A stretch of 31,530 nt of DNA from Caldilineaceae bacterium (GCA_014879855.1 JACSRH010000081.1:1-31530); one strand, 5' to 3'; positions 7,304-15,529 are shown, numbered from the stretch's first letter. Translations and numbers: made by a program. Notes: generated by a model not told the origin, from the sequence alone.

Positions 7304-8200
7304 ATGGCTTACACGATTCAGGTCGGTGCGATCCGCTGTCATGTGTTGAGTGACGGTCTGCACTATGTCGATGGCGGCGGTTTTTTTGGTCTGATCCCGC
7401 GCACGATGTGGCAGGAAGTCGTCGAGCCGACGCCGCTCAATCAGACGCCGTGCGATGCGCGCTCTTTGCTGATCGAGTCCGATCAAGGGCTGATTCTGGT
7501 CGATGTGGGCAACGGCGATAAGCTGCCGCCAAAAGCACGCGCGCGCATGGGCATGGACGACCGCAATCTGCGGCTGGTGGGGGACCTGGCGCGCGCCGGC
7601 TACAAACCCGAAGAGATCGATATCGTCCTCTTCACCCATTTTCATGGCGACCACATCGGCGGCGCCACGCGCTGGCAAGCTGATGACGACGCGCCCGCCT
7701 TCCTTGCCCCCACGTTTCCGCGCGCGCGTCACATCGGGCAGCGGGTGGATCTGGCTGACGCCAGCTTTCCCAACGAGCGCACTGCCGCCACCTATGTCGC
7801 CGACAACTTTCGCCCGTTGGTTGAGCGTAACATGTTGGAGATTGTAGACGGCCCCCTACGATTGGCGGAAGGCGTGCGCACCGACATCGCGCCGGGACAC
7901 ACGCAGGCAATCCAGGTGGTGTGGGTCGAAAGCCAGGGGGAGCGCCTGTTGTTCCTCACCGATGCCGCGAGTTGGGCGGTTCATCTGCAACGATTGGCAT
8001 GGGTGCCGTCCTATGACATCCTCCCCATGCAAAGCATCGAAACAAAGCGCCGGTTGCGCCATGAGGCGCTGGAGCGAGAGGCGCTGCTCGTCTTCCAGCA
8101 CGATCCGCAGGTTGTCACCGGCCGGCTGATCCCCGGCAAGCGCGGCCCCGAAGTCAGGCCGCTCATCACAGAGCCAGCGCATTTCGATGCCAGTTTGTAG
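7304..8200 (+). CDS. MBL-fold metallo-hydrolase (lactonase-like)
   Basis: 298 residues with the metallo-beta-lactamase-fold metal motif THFHGDHIGG: His112, His114, Asp116 and His117. The remaining ligands are visible as PGH, LTDAA and QHD, so a complete dinuclear metal site is predicted. Family members hydrolyse lactones, phosphodiesters or thioesters. The layout, with an N-terminal substrate-facing segment and a single-domain core of about 300 residues, resembles AiiA/MLR-type lactonases, but the substrate is not determined. No signal peptide, so cytoplasmic. The ATG at 7304 has only a weak purine-rich ribosome binding site (AAGGAAAGCGAG, about 11 bases away). It is divergent from the GntR genes and has its own promoter; it ends in a hairpin region facing the convergent dehydrogenase gene. 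Confidence 0.85.
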   Translation: MAYTIQVGAIRCHVLSDGLHYVDGGGFFGLIPRTMWQEVVEPTPLNQTPCDARSLLIESDQGLILVDVGNGDKLPPKARARMGMDDRNLRLVGDLARAGYKPEEIDIVLFTHFHGDHIGGATRWQADDDAPAFLAPTFPRARHIGQRVDLADASFPNERTAATYVADNFRPLVERNMLEIVDGPLRLAEGVRTDIAPGHTQAIQVVWVESQGERLLFLTDAASWAVHLQRLAWVPSYDILPMQSIETKRRLRHEALEREALLVFQHDPQVVTGRLIPGKRGPEVRPLITEPAHFDASL

Positions 8201-8231
8201 CGCTGCTGACCTGCACCGCTACAGGACAGCT

Positions 8232-8255
8232 GGACGCGCGGACGTTTGCGCGTCC
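8232..8255. terminator. Hairpin between convergent genes
   Basis: Perfect 8-bp stem GGACGCGC / GCGCGTCC with an 8-base loop, in the 65-bp gap between the ends of two convergent genes. It can form in both transcripts. Neither strand shows a U-tract after the stem, so it is not a textbook intrinsic terminator, but location and stem strength suggest bidirectional termination or 3'-end protection. Confidence 0.5.
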
Positions 8256-8265
8256 GGGACGGAAA

Positions 8266-9369
8266 TTACTCAAAAAGCACGACGCTGCGCACGACGCCGC
8301 CGGCCAGCATCTCAGCGTAGGCGCTATTGATTTCCTCCAGCCGGTAGGTGCGCGTGATCAGGCTGTCGAGGTCAAGCAAGCCATCGAGATAAAGCGACGC
8401 CAAAAATGGAAAATCGCGCTGGGGATGCGCGCTGCCATAGTAGCTGCCTTTGACCGTCTTTTCCTGACGCGTCAACACCGCACCCGGCAGATTGGTGCTG
8501 CTCCCCATCGGCGCCAGCCCCGCCAGCACGATCATGCCGCCCGGGCGCGCCGCGGCCAGACAGGCCTCCTGCACCGCTGGCGCCCCCACCGCCTCGAACG
8601 CATAGTCCACCCCGCGCCCGCCTGTCAGCGCGCGAACCTCACCGATGACGTCGTCGCCGGCGGGCACGAAATGGGTCGCGCCCAGGCTCATGGCAAAGTC
8701 CCCCTTCTGCGCAACCCTGTCGACGACAATGATGCGGGCAGCGCCGGCCAGCTTCGCACCCAACACCATGCTCATGCCGACGCCGCCCGCGCCAAAGATC
8801 GCGACGCTGCTGCCCGGACGCACCTGCGCCGTGTTCAGCACCGCGCCGACGCCCGTCGTCACCGCACAGCCGATCAACGCGGCTACGGACGCGGGGACGC
8901 GCGGGTCGAGCAGCACGCAGCTTTGCACAGGCACGACCACATAGTCACTAAAGCAACCCAGGCCACAGTAGTGATAGACTGGCTGCCCGGCCAGCGCATA
9001 GCGCGGCGTGCCATCCAGCATCACGCCCGCCCAGATCGGCGCCAGATACGCGTCACACAGAGAGGGGCTGTCGTGCAGACAGTAAAAGCACTCCCCACAA
9101 GCTGGCGCCCAGTTGAGGCTGACGCTATCGCCCACCTTGAGCCGCGTCACGCCAGGGCCGACTGCAACGACCTCGCCCGCGCCTTCATGCCCCAGCGCGG
9201 CCGGCAGCGGATGCTGCGTCGCGCCGCTGATCAGATGCCAATCGCTGTGACAGACGCCCGCGGCGCGGATGCGCACGCGCACCTCGCCCGCACGCGGCGC
9301 GCTCAGGTCGAGCGTCTCAATGACAATGGGATCGCCCACGACATGAAGGACGGCAGTTCTGGTTTGCAT
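8266..9369 (-). CDS. Zinc-dependent alcohol dehydrogenase, class III-like
   Basis: Medium-chain zinc dehydrogenase of 367 residues oxidising an alcohol, or a thiol-bound hydroxymethyl group, with NAD(P). Catalytic zinc ligands are seen in GVCHSDWH, LGHEGAGEV and LIGCAVTTGVG. The structural zinc loop is CGECFYC with a fourth Cys seven residues on (PSLC). The nucleotide fold has IFGAGGVGMS and the strand end VVD. The C-terminal pattern GSYYGSAHPQRDFP resembles class III and mycothiol-type formaldehyde dehydrogenases, so formaldehyde detoxification is possible. The ATG at 9369 is chosen for its GAGGAG site 4 bases upstream; the upstream ATG at 9438 would run into purN. It lies 37 bp after purN and may be cotranscribed with the purine genes. 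Confidence 0.92.
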   Translation of the reverse strand: MQTRTAVLHVVGDPIVIETLDLSAPRAGEVRVRIRAAGVCHSDWHLISGATQHPLPAALGHEGAGEVVAVGPGVTRLKVGDSVSLNWAPACGECFYCLHDSPSLCDAYLAPIWAGVMLDGTPRYALAGQPVYHYCGLGCFSDYVVVPVQSCVLLDPRVPASVAALIGCAVTTGVGAVLNTAQVRPGSSVAIFGAGGVGMSMVLGAKLAGAARIIVVDRVAQKGDFAMSLGATHFVPAGDDVIGEVRALTGGRGVDYAFEAVGAPAVQEACLAAARPGGMIVLAGLAPMGSSTNLPGAVLTRQEKTVKGSYYGSAHPQRDFPFLASLYLDGLLDLDSLITRTYRLEEINSAYAEMLAGGVVRSVVLFE

Positions 9370-9406
9370 AGACTCCTCTGAAAGTTCCGGTCGGTGATAA
9401 AGAGAG

Positions 9407-10030
9407 TTACTCGTCTTCCTCGTCTTCCTCGTCGTCACCCATGATCAGCCGCTGCAGCGACTGCACCAGCAACTTGTGTTCGGCCTGATGTATCCGGTTG
9501 GTCAGCATTTCAAGCGTGTCCGCGCGATAGATAGGCGTCTCGGCCACGCCGATCACGGGGCCGGCGTCGACCGCTTCGTCGGGTACAAGATGCACCATGC
9601 AGCCGGTCTGTTTGATCTCCCCGCGCTGGAACGCGGCAAATGCCTCTTCGATGGCATGGGCGCCAGGAAATTTGCCGGGCAGCGCCGGGTGTAGATTGAT
9701 GACGCGATAGGGAAAGCGTTTCAGAAAAGCCGCGCTGAGAATATGCATCCAGCCGGCCAGCACGACCCAATCCGGCTTGCTCGCCGCCACCATATCGGCC
9801 AGATCAGCATCGTACTCGGCGCGCGTCCGTCCGGCGTCAAGATAGGGCTTGAGCAGGAGACAGCCAGCCGGAATACCAGCCTGTTTGGCTCGCTCCAGCC
9901 CAAAAGCCGTGGTGCGATTCGCGACGACCAGCACAATTTCCGCCGGCAGCACCTTCATGCGGATCGCATCGATCAGCGCCTGAAGATTGCTTCCGTTTCC
10001 AGAAATCAGGACAACCAGTTTTGCAGTCAA
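9407..10030 (-). CDS. purN: Phosphoribosylglycinamide formyltransferase (GART)
   Basis: Third step of IMP synthesis: transfers formyl from 10-formyltetrahydrofolate to glycinamide ribonucleotide. 207 residues, near the usual 210. The phosphate loop is ISGNGSNLQAL. The catalytic block NLHPALPGKFPGAHA carries the expected Asn and His, and the catalytic Asp is in VPDEAVDAGPVI. The start is TTG at 10030, with GAGG 8 bases upstream overlapping the purM stop; the purM-purN gap is 10 bp. The C-terminus ends in an unusual run of acidic residues (GDDEEDEEDE) encoded by repeated GAA/GAG/GAC codons. This tail is not part of the catalytic fold and may be a slippage-prone extension. Confidence 0.95.
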   Translation of the reverse strand: MTAKLVVLISGNGSNLQALIDAIRMKVLPAEIVLVVANRTTAFGLERAKQAGIPAGCLLLKPYLDAGRTRAEYDADLADMVAASKPDWVVLAGWMHILSAAFLKRFPYRVINLHPALPGKFPGAHAIEEAFAAFQRGEIKQTGCMVHLVPDEAVDAGPVIGVAETPIYRADTLEMLTNRIHQAEHKLLVQSLQRLIMGDDEEDEEDE

Positions 10031-10040
10031 AAGCGCGTCC

Positions 10041-11060
10041 TCACAGAATCAATTGCACCACTTCGCTGGCTTCTTTACGCTCCACCAGCCTGCCGATCAC
10101 CACCGCGTCATCAAGCAGATCCAGGATCGATGCGGCGGCCATGTTGGGGACAATGACGACCATGCCGATGCCCATGTTAAAGACGCGATGCGCCTCGATC
10201 AGATCCATCCCGCTCCAGCGCACCAGGTGCTCGAAGAGCGGCGGGCGCTCCCAACTGCGCACCACGATGCGGGCGGACAAGTGATCGGGCAGCACGCGCG
10301 GCACATTCTCCACCAGGCCGCCGCCGGTGATGTGCGCCATGCCTTTGATCGGGTGGCCTGCCTGCTGCACCGCCTCGATCTGGGAAAGATAGCAACGATG
10401 CGGCGCCAGCAAGGCATCGGCCAGGCTCTGGCCGTCCGCCAGTATCATCGTCAAATCGCGCTCCGCCACAATGCGACGGATCAGCGAGAAGCCGTTCGTA
10501 TGCGGCCCGCTGCTCGCCAAGCCGATGAGCACATCGTCAACTTCCATTGTGTCCGGCCTGGGCAGCAACGTCGTGCGGCTGGCGAGGCCGACGACAGCAC
10601 CCGCCAGGTCGAACGCGCCTTCCGTGTAGACGCCGGGCATCTCGGCGGTTTCGCCGCCCAGCAGCACACAGCCAGCCGCCTGGCACGCCTCGGCAATGCC
10701 GATGACCGTTTCCGCGGCCGCGGCCGGGTCGAGTCTGCTGGTCGCCACATAGTCCAGGAAGAAGAGCGGGCGGGCATTCTGCACGAGAATGTCGTTGACG
10801 CAATGATTCACCAGGTCGTGCCCGACGCCGCGCCACCGTCCCAACTCCGCCGCTAGCCTGACCTTGGTGCCGACGCCATCAATCGAAGCGACCAGGACGG
10901 GCTGGGCCGGCAGCTTGTCCAGGGCAAACACCCCGCCAAAACTGCCCACGTCCGCCAACACGCTCGGCGTGTAGGTGGCCTGGATCGCCTGCTTCATTAA
11001 GTTTACAGCCTGCACACCAGCATCGATATCGACGCCGGCCTGTTTGTACAACTCAGTCAT
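10041..11060 (-). CDS. purM: Phosphoribosylformylglycinamidine cyclo-ligase (AIR synthetase)
   Basis: Fifth step of IMP synthesis: ATP-dependent ring closure of FGAM to AIR. 339 residues, close to E. coli PurM. Signatures are YKQAGVDIDAG at the N-terminus, SIDGVGTKVRLA, HDLVNHCVNDILVQNA, LLGGETAEMPGVY and HITGGGLVENVPRVLP. The ATG at 11060 has GGTGA 8 bases upstream. It begins 7 bp after the S10 peptidase stop and is followed by purN with a 10-bp gap, so these three genes look like one transcript. No truncation or missing key motif was seen. Confidence 0.96.
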   Translation of the reverse strand: MTELYKQAGVDIDAGVQAVNLMKQAIQATYTPSVLADVGSFGGVFALDKLPAQPVLVASIDGVGTKVRLAAELGRWRGVGHDLVNHCVNDILVQNARPLFFLDYVATSRLDPAAAAETVIGIAEACQAAGCVLLGGETAEMPGVYTEGAFDLAGAVVGLASRTTLLPRPDTMEVDDVLIGLASSGPHTNGFSLIRRIVAERDLTMILADGQSLADALLAPHRCYLSQIEAVQQAGHPIKGMAHITGGGLVENVPRVLPDHLSARIVVRSWERPPLFEHLVRWSGMDLIEAHRVFNMGIGMVVIVPNMAAASILDLLDDAVVIGRLVERKEASEVVQLIL

Positions 11061-11067
11061 AAGAATT

Positions 11068-12546
11068 TCACCGCGTTGTCAACGCATCGTTCAAAAAATC
11101 GATTATGTCTATACGAAGTTGCGCCAGGGAATCCTCGTGTACATACATCATGTGTCCTGCCGCGTAATAGGCCATGCGCACGTGATCGCGCAGCGCCGCT
11201 TCCAGATGCAAATGGTTGACCGTGTACTCCGTGGCAAAAAAAGGCGTCGCCAGATCATAATAGCCGTTGGCAATGAACACCTTGAGAAATGGGTTTTGCG
11301 TGATCGACGCGCGCAGCGTCTCGCTCACATCGACATATTTGTTTTGATGCTTGCTGTAATCCCACGTCTCGTACAGACCAGTCAACACGGCGTAAGGTAG
11401 ATCGCTGGCAAAGGCAAGCTCCTCGCGCACGTAGGCATTCATGGCGCTGGAATAGGCGCCTTGGATCGCCGCGTAGCTGGGGTCGTGCTCGCCGCGTTCG
11501 CCCGCCGCGTCGCGATCCAGGCCGATAAAGCGGCTGTCCAGTCGCCCCACGGTGCGCCGCGTTCCTCGCAGCAACTCCTTGCAGAAGCGGAAAATTTCGA
11601 TGCGTAAATTTGATGTTTCTACATAAGCTTCTGACAGGCCTGTATAACGCGCCACCCGGTTCACCATATCAGCGTGCGCGGCGGCAGACAATGCACTGCC
11701 CTGGAAGAGCGCGTGCGCATAATCGCCCGCGGCAAATGCCGATGCCTCGTGGATGGTCTTCTGCAAATCAGCTTGCAGATCCGCGTCGAGCCGGCCATGA
11801 TACCAGGCGGTGGCCGCGTAAGTCGGCAGAAAGAGCACGTAGGGCAGGTCGTTGCCAGGCTCGAACTCGAGGGTCTGGAAGTTGAGCACGCTGGAGATCA
11901 GCAACAGGCCGTTGAGATACATGCCATGCTGTCGCTGCAAATGGCCGGCCAGCCCCGCGGCGCGCGTCGTGCCGTAGCTCTCGCCGATCAGGAATTTGGG
12001 CGAGGCCCACCGTTTGTAGCGCGTGACGTAGAGGCGGATAAATTCGCCAACCGACTCGATGTCCTGCTCCAGGCCGTGGAATTGCTTGGCCTCTTCGCCG
12101 GGCGCGGGGCGACTGTAGCCGGTGCTCACTGGGTCAATAAAGACAATGTCAGCCACATCGAGCAGCGAATAGTCGTTGTCGACCAGTTGGTAGGGCGGCG
12201 GCGCAAGCTGGCCGGCATCGCCCGCCAGGACGCGGCGCGGCCCCAGCAACCCCAGGTGCAGCCAGACTGAGGAGGAGCCAGGCCCGCCGTTGAATGAAAA
12301 TAGGAGCGGGCGGACGCGCGCGTCTTCGCTGTTTTTGCGCGTGTAAGCAACAAAAAAGACCGTTGCCTGCGCCTTTCCCTCTTCATCTTTCATCACGATG
12401 CGGCCGGTCGTGGCCGTGTAGGCGACCTCGCTACCGTCGATGTGTGCGCTATGTTCAGTGACGACGATCTCGTCCTGCAGCTCGATCTTGGGTTTGTCCG
12501 CGTCAGCAGTTGATGCAGCAGGTTTGGGTGGTGATGATTCAGTCAT
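11068..12546 (-). CDS. Serine carboxypeptidase, peptidase family S10
   Basis: 492 residues with a full S10 catalytic set: nucleophile Ser190 in GESYG, aspartate Asp431 in NGYYDLATP and histidine Asp-partner His465 in AAGHMMY. The oxyanion segment FNGGPGSSS precedes them. S10 enzymes remove C-terminal residues from peptides, usually in acidic or extracytoplasmic compartments. This protein has no signal peptide (MTESSPPKPAASTADADK, hydrophilic), so it is predicted cytoplasmic or exported by an unknown route. AGGA lies 5 bases before the ATG. It is embedded in the purine genes: purD ends 109 bp upstream and purM starts 7 bp downstream. No functional link to purine synthesis is known; it may simply share the transcript. 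Confidence 0.92.
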   Translation of the reverse strand: MTESSPPKPAASTADADKPKIELQDEIVVTEHSAHIDGSEVAYTATTGRIVMKDEEGKAQATVFFVAYTRKNSEDARVRPLLFSFNGGPGSSSVWLHLGLLGPRRVLAGDAGQLAPPPYQLVDNDYSLLDVADIVFIDPVSTGYSRPAPGEEAKQFHGLEQDIESVGEFIRLYVTRYKRWASPKFLIGESYGTTRAAGLAGHLQRQHGMYLNGLLLISSVLNFQTLEFEPGNDLPYVLFLPTYAATAWYHGRLDADLQADLQKTIHEASAFAAGDYAHALFQGSALSAAAHADMVNRVARYTGLSEAYVETSNLRIEIFRFCKELLRGTRRTVGRLDSRFIGLDRDAAGERGEHDPSYAAIQGAYSSAMNAYVREELAFASDLPYAVLTGLYETWDYSKHQNKYVDVSETLRASITQNPFLKVFIANGYYDLATPFFATEYTVNHLHLEAALRDHVRMAYYAAGHMMYVHEDSLAQLRIDIIDFLNDALTTR

Positions 12547-12567
12547 GTTTGTCCTATCAGTGCGATC

Positions 12568-12658
12568 TTATCCACAAATGGCGCGGATTACACAGACTGC
12601 ATTGATTATGGATGGCAAAGAAGCAAAAGTCCGTGACATCTGCGCCGTCTGTGGATCA
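12568..12658. repeat. Palindromic intergenic repeat (ATCCACA ... TGTGGAT)
   Basis: Imperfect 15-bp inverted arms at 12570-12584 and 12642-12656, ATCCACA-n3-GGCGC and GCGCC-n3-TGTGGAT, are 57 bases apart and match at 12 of 15 positions. Between them are GATTACACAGAC and GACATCTGCGCC. This pattern is typical of the ATCTGTG/GATTACACAG intergenic repeats in many environmental genomes. It fills the purD-peptidase gap and reaches the purD stop codon. Folding into a long stem in the transcript could separate expression of purD from the genes that follow. Confidence 0.6.
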
Positions 12659-13966
12659 AATTTTTCCCTTGACCGTTGGGCGCTTTGGAGTTGGCGGGGG
12701 TTTGTCAGGAAGCCCAATATCGCGGCGATAGTGGGCGCCGGCAAAGCGAATGCGCTTCACGCCGTTATAGGCGCGGCGCGCGGCGTGCTCGACCGTGTGC
12801 GCGGTCGCCGTCACCGCCAGCACGCGCCCCCCCGTGGTGATCAGGCGGTCATCCTTGAAACGCGTGCCGGCCTGGTAGACAGTGCAGCCGGCCGCGTCCG
12901 CGTCGTTGATGCCGAAGATTTCCAAGCCGGTGCGGTATTCGTCCGGGTAACCTTGGGAGGCCATGACCACGGTGACGGCGCTCTCCTTGCGCCAGCGCGG
13001 CTGCACGCGATCGAGCGCGCCGTCGGTGCAGGCCAGCAGCAGCTCGCTCAGATCGCTGGCAAGCAGCGGCAGCAGCACCTGCGTTTCCGGATCGCCGAGG
13101 CGGCAGTTGTACTCCAACACGCGCGGCCCCTGCGCGGTGAGCATCAGGCCGGCGTAGAGCACACCCACGTAGGGCATCCCTTCGGCGGCCATCCCCGCCA
13201 GCACCGGTTGCAGCGCCACGCGGTCGATCTCCGCCAGCAAGGCAGGCGTGACCAGCGGCGACGGTGAAAAAGCGCCCATGCCGCCGGTGTTTGGCCCGCG
13301 GTCGTGGTCGCGCAACCGCTTGTGATCCTGGGCCGTGGGCATGAGAACGCTGCGTTGGCCATCGCAAAAGGCCAGGACCGAAACCTCAGGCCCAGCAAGC
13401 TTTTCTTCGACCAGCACCGTGGCGCCTGCCTCGCCAAAACGGCGGTCGAGCAACAGCGCGCGCGCCACGTCCGCGGCCTGCTCGATCGTGGTGGGGATGA
13501 TGACGCCTTTGCCGGCAGCCAGCCCACTCGCCTTGATGACAGGCACGAAATCGATGGTGCGCATATAGCGCATGACCTCGTCGAAGTCGTCGAAAATTTC
13601 CGCCTGGCCGGTGGGAATCTGCCAGCGCTGCATAAAACGCTTGGAGAACGCTTTGGAGCCTTCAAGCTGCGCGGCGGCGCGCGTAGGGCCGAAGATGCGC
13701 AGGCCGGCGGCCTGGAAGACATCGACGATGCCGGCCACCAGCGGCGCCTCTGGGCCGACCACCGTCAGATCGATCGCCTGATCGCGAGCAAAGGTTACGA
13801 GCGGCTCGATGTGCTCGGCGTCAAGGGGGACATTTTCGCTTTTGGGCAGCCGCGCGGTTCCCCCGTTGCCGGGCGCCACATACAACTGGTCAAGCGTAGG
13901 AGATTGGCAAAGTTTGTGGGCAATCGCATGTTCGCGACCGCCGCTGCCAACAAGAAGAACCTTCAT
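12656..13966 (-). CDS. purD: Phosphoribosylamine--glycine ligase (GAR synthetase)
   Basis: Second step of IMP synthesis: ATP-dependent joining of glycine to phosphoribosylamine. 436 residues, normal length. The N-terminal domain begins MKVLLVGSGGREHAIAHK. The ATP-grasp region has IKASGLAAGKGV and the family signature DHDRGPNTGGMGAFSP. NCRLGDPETQ marks the metal/ATP site, and a C-terminal GARS_C part ends with GIGL-like GAHYRRDIGL. The start at 13966 has GAGG 10 bases upstream. It is the first purine gene in the run and lies 108 bp downstream of the glutaminyl cyclase gene. That gap holds a 6-bp stem (GCCGTT/AACGGC, 13989-14007) without a U-tract. No frameshift or missing motif was noticed. 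Confidence 0.96.
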   Translation of the reverse strand: MKVLLVGSGGREHAIAHKLCQSPTLDQLYVAPGNGGTARLPKSENVPLDAEHIEPLVTFARDQAIDLTVVGPEAPLVAGIVDVFQAAGLRIFGPTRAAAQLEGSKAFSKRFMQRWQIPTGQAEIFDDFDEVMRYMRTIDFVPVIKASGLAAGKGVIIPTTIEQAADVARALLLDRRFGEAGATVLVEEKLAGPEVSVLAFCDGQRSVLMPTAQDHKRLRDHDRGPNTGGMGAFSPSPLVTPALLAEIDRVALQPVLAGMAAEGMPYVGVLYAGLMLTAQGPRVLEYNCRLGDPETQVLLPLLASDLSELLLACTDGALDRVQPRWRKESAVTVVMASQGYPDEYRTGLEIFGINDADAAGCTVYQAGTRFKDDRLITTGGRVLAVTATAHTVEHAARRAYNGVKRIRFAGAHYRRDIGLPDKPPPTPKRPTVKGKI

Positions 13967-14074
13967 GGGTGATTGACCTCATCCGGTAGCCGTTTTGACG
14001 CAACGGCAAGTATTATCGACGACATGCAGGGAGAAACCCAAGTTCGCAGCACAAACAACGGCAGGCTGTCTTGG

Positions 14075-15058
14075 CTACCGCGGGTGCATCTCCACCTCGA
14101 ACAGCGTGGGCCACAGCTTGCCGGTGACAAAAAGATGCCCAGACGCGGGGTCGTAGGCGACGCCATTGAGCACATCTGGCGGCGCGGCAGGCGGTGCACT
14201 ATCTGCCGAGGGCGGGGCCTGGGCAAGCAGGCCGGTGAAGTCATAGACGCCATCGACCGCGCCAGTGGCCGGGTCGATGCGCACCATCAGATCTGTCTGC
14301 CAGACGTTGGCCAAGATTTTTCCATCCACGTATTCGAGTTCATTCAGTTGCGCCAACGGTTGCCCCTCAATCGTCACCGTGATGCGTCGCGTTTCCTGCA
14401 GCGTCGCGGGATCGAGAAAATAGATAACCGGCGTGCCATCGCTCATGATGAGCTGCTGCCCGTCGTGCGTCAGACCCCAGCCCTCGGTCGTGTAGGAGAA
14501 CTCCCCTGTTTTCTCAAAAGTTTCCCGGTCATAGATAAAGCCGACGCCATTTTTCCACGTCAGTTGGTAAATCTGGTCGTCAAGCAAGGCAATGCCCTCG
14601 CCGAAATAGGTTTCGTCCAGATCCTGTTGTTGCAGGACCTGGCCTGTGGCGAGTTCGACTTTGCGCAAGGAGGATCGCCCGTAGAGGCCGGCGCCTTCAT
14701 ACAAAATGCCGTCCAGGTAAACGAGTCCCTGGGTAAAGACGGCAGGGTCATGCGGGAAGGTATTCACCACTGTGTAATCATAGACAGTTGGCGGCATTCT
14801 GTTTGCGGCCGGCGCCGTCAGCGGCGAAGCCTGCAAATCTGGCGCTGTGTCCGCAACGGCCGCGGTTGATTGAGCCTTGGCGTCCTGAGTTGCCGAAGGG
14901 GATGAGGGCGTGGGAACCGTAGCCGCGGGAGGTGAAATCCTCGCAGTAGCCGTGGCTGGCGGCAGGTTCGTCCTACCCTGCCGGCTGAAAACAAAGACCC
15001 CTGTCACTACAAAAGCGGCGGCAATAAAAAAGAGTATCAAATTCGATCGTATGTTCAT
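14075..15058 (-). CDS. Membrane-anchored glutaminyl-peptide cyclotransferase (plant/bacterial type)
   Basis: 327 residues. Residues about 7-25 form a signal anchor (LILFFIAAAFVVTGVFVF), followed by a Thr/Pro/Ala-rich linker to about residue 85, so the catalytic domain should face outside the membrane. The domain is a five-bladed beta-propeller of the Glu_cyclase_2 family: FTQGLVYLDGILYEGAGLYG, LTWKNGVGFIYD, TEGWGLTHDGQQLIMSDG and LNELEYVDGKILANVW are typical. These enzymes turn N-terminal Gln of peptides or proteins into pyroglutamate, protecting exported proteins. AGGTGAG lies 6 bases before the ATG. It is upstream of purD on the same strand and divergent from the histidine kinase. Its protein targets are unknown. 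Confidence 0.9.
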   Translation of the reverse strand: MNIRSNLILFFIAAAFVVTGVFVFSRQGRTNLPPATATARISPPAATVPTPSSPSATQDAKAQSTAAVADTAPDLQASPLTAPAANRMPPTVYDYTVVNTFPHDPAVFTQGLVYLDGILYEGAGLYGRSSLRKVELATGQVLQQQDLDETYFGEGIALLDDQIYQLTWKNGVGFIYDRETFEKTGEFSYTTEGWGLTHDGQQLIMSDGTPVIYFLDPATLQETRRITVTIEGQPLAQLNELEYVDGKILANVWQTDLMVRIDPATGAVDGVYDFTGLLAQAPPSADSAPPAAPPDVLNGVAYDPASGHLFVTGKLWPTLFEVEMHPR

Positions 15059-15242
15059 ACGCGGCTCACCTGTGTAAAAAAGTCCTGGATATTACAGAGC
15101 ACAGCATAGCGCAGAAGGAGATCTCCGTCTATTTACCAGGAGATAAGGTTGGCTGTCAGTGCGCCCTCGGCGCTGGTCAGGCGGCTCCCCTCAAAAGTGC
15201 ACCGTGTGCGCAGCGCTGGAAACGCGCTGCCAAAGATTCAGG

Positions 15243-15293
15243 TGCACACACGATGTGCAAACCTTTGACTTTCATTCGCCGCTCTCCTACAAT
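15243..15293 (+). promoter_or_regulatory. Sigma-70-type promoter with upstream palindrome
   Basis: TTGACT (15265-15270), a 17-bp spacer, then TACAAT (15288-15293) make a strong promoter match, with transcription expected near 15300. Five bases upstream of the -35 lies the palindrome TGCACA-n5-TGTGCA (15243-15259), well placed for an activator or repressor. The promoter is about 370 bases ahead of the kinase start, so it drives a long leader, a small gene or a small RNA. No known family was recognised. Confidence 0.5.
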
Positions 15294-15367
15294 GGTGGAA
15301 GTATCAGCACCAGCGCAACACTGCCTTTGCAAGCAAAAAACAATCTAATCAGCGACCAGGTGGGATC

Positions 15368-15529
15368 ATGCGCCTCCAACCTTTGTGGATTTTTGCTGAA
15401 CAATGTTGCCATAGCTGTTTGTCGGGTCAAGGGTCGCTTGAACGCGGAGATCGCGCGACAGGAGGGGCCGGCGGCGACACACCAGGGGTAAAGTTACGTA
15501 AAGCACAATTTCGGTGCATAGCATCATAA
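15368..15529 (+). CDS. Possible small protein, 53 residues
   Basis: An open frame of 53 codons starting ATG at 15368 with AGGTGG 4 bases upstream and ending TAA at 15527-15529. It begins MRLQPLWIFAEQCCHSC, with three cysteines close together, and lies downstream of the promoter at 15265-15293. No family is recognised, and codon use gives no clear support. It may be chance in an otherwise non-coding 608-bp gap (15059-15666). Confidence 0.18.
   Translation: MRLQPLWIFAEQCCHSCLSGQGSLERGDRATGGAGGDTPGVKLRKAQFRCIAS

Noticed and set aside
8266..9438. Longer start (ATG 9438) for the alcohol dehydrogenase
   Set aside because: It adds 23 residues unlike the family, overlaps the end of purN and lacks a ribosome binding site; the ATG at 9369 has GAGGAG correctly placed.
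12568..12576. Perfect DnaA box TTATCCACA with an inverted near-match at 12650-12658, suggesting an origin
   Set aside because: Both boxes are the ends of an intergenic palindromic repeat. There is no dnaA, dnaN or AT-rich unwinding region, and two boxes are not enough for an origin.
13989..14007. Hairpin GCCGTT/AACGGC between the glutaminyl cyclase and purD genes as a terminator
   Set aside because: The stem is only 6 bp and no U-tract follows on the transcribed strand.
15159..15491. 110-codon frame starting GTG in the kinase upstream region
   Set aside because: It crosses the predicted promoter at 15265-15293, has no good ribosome binding site and no recognisable motif.
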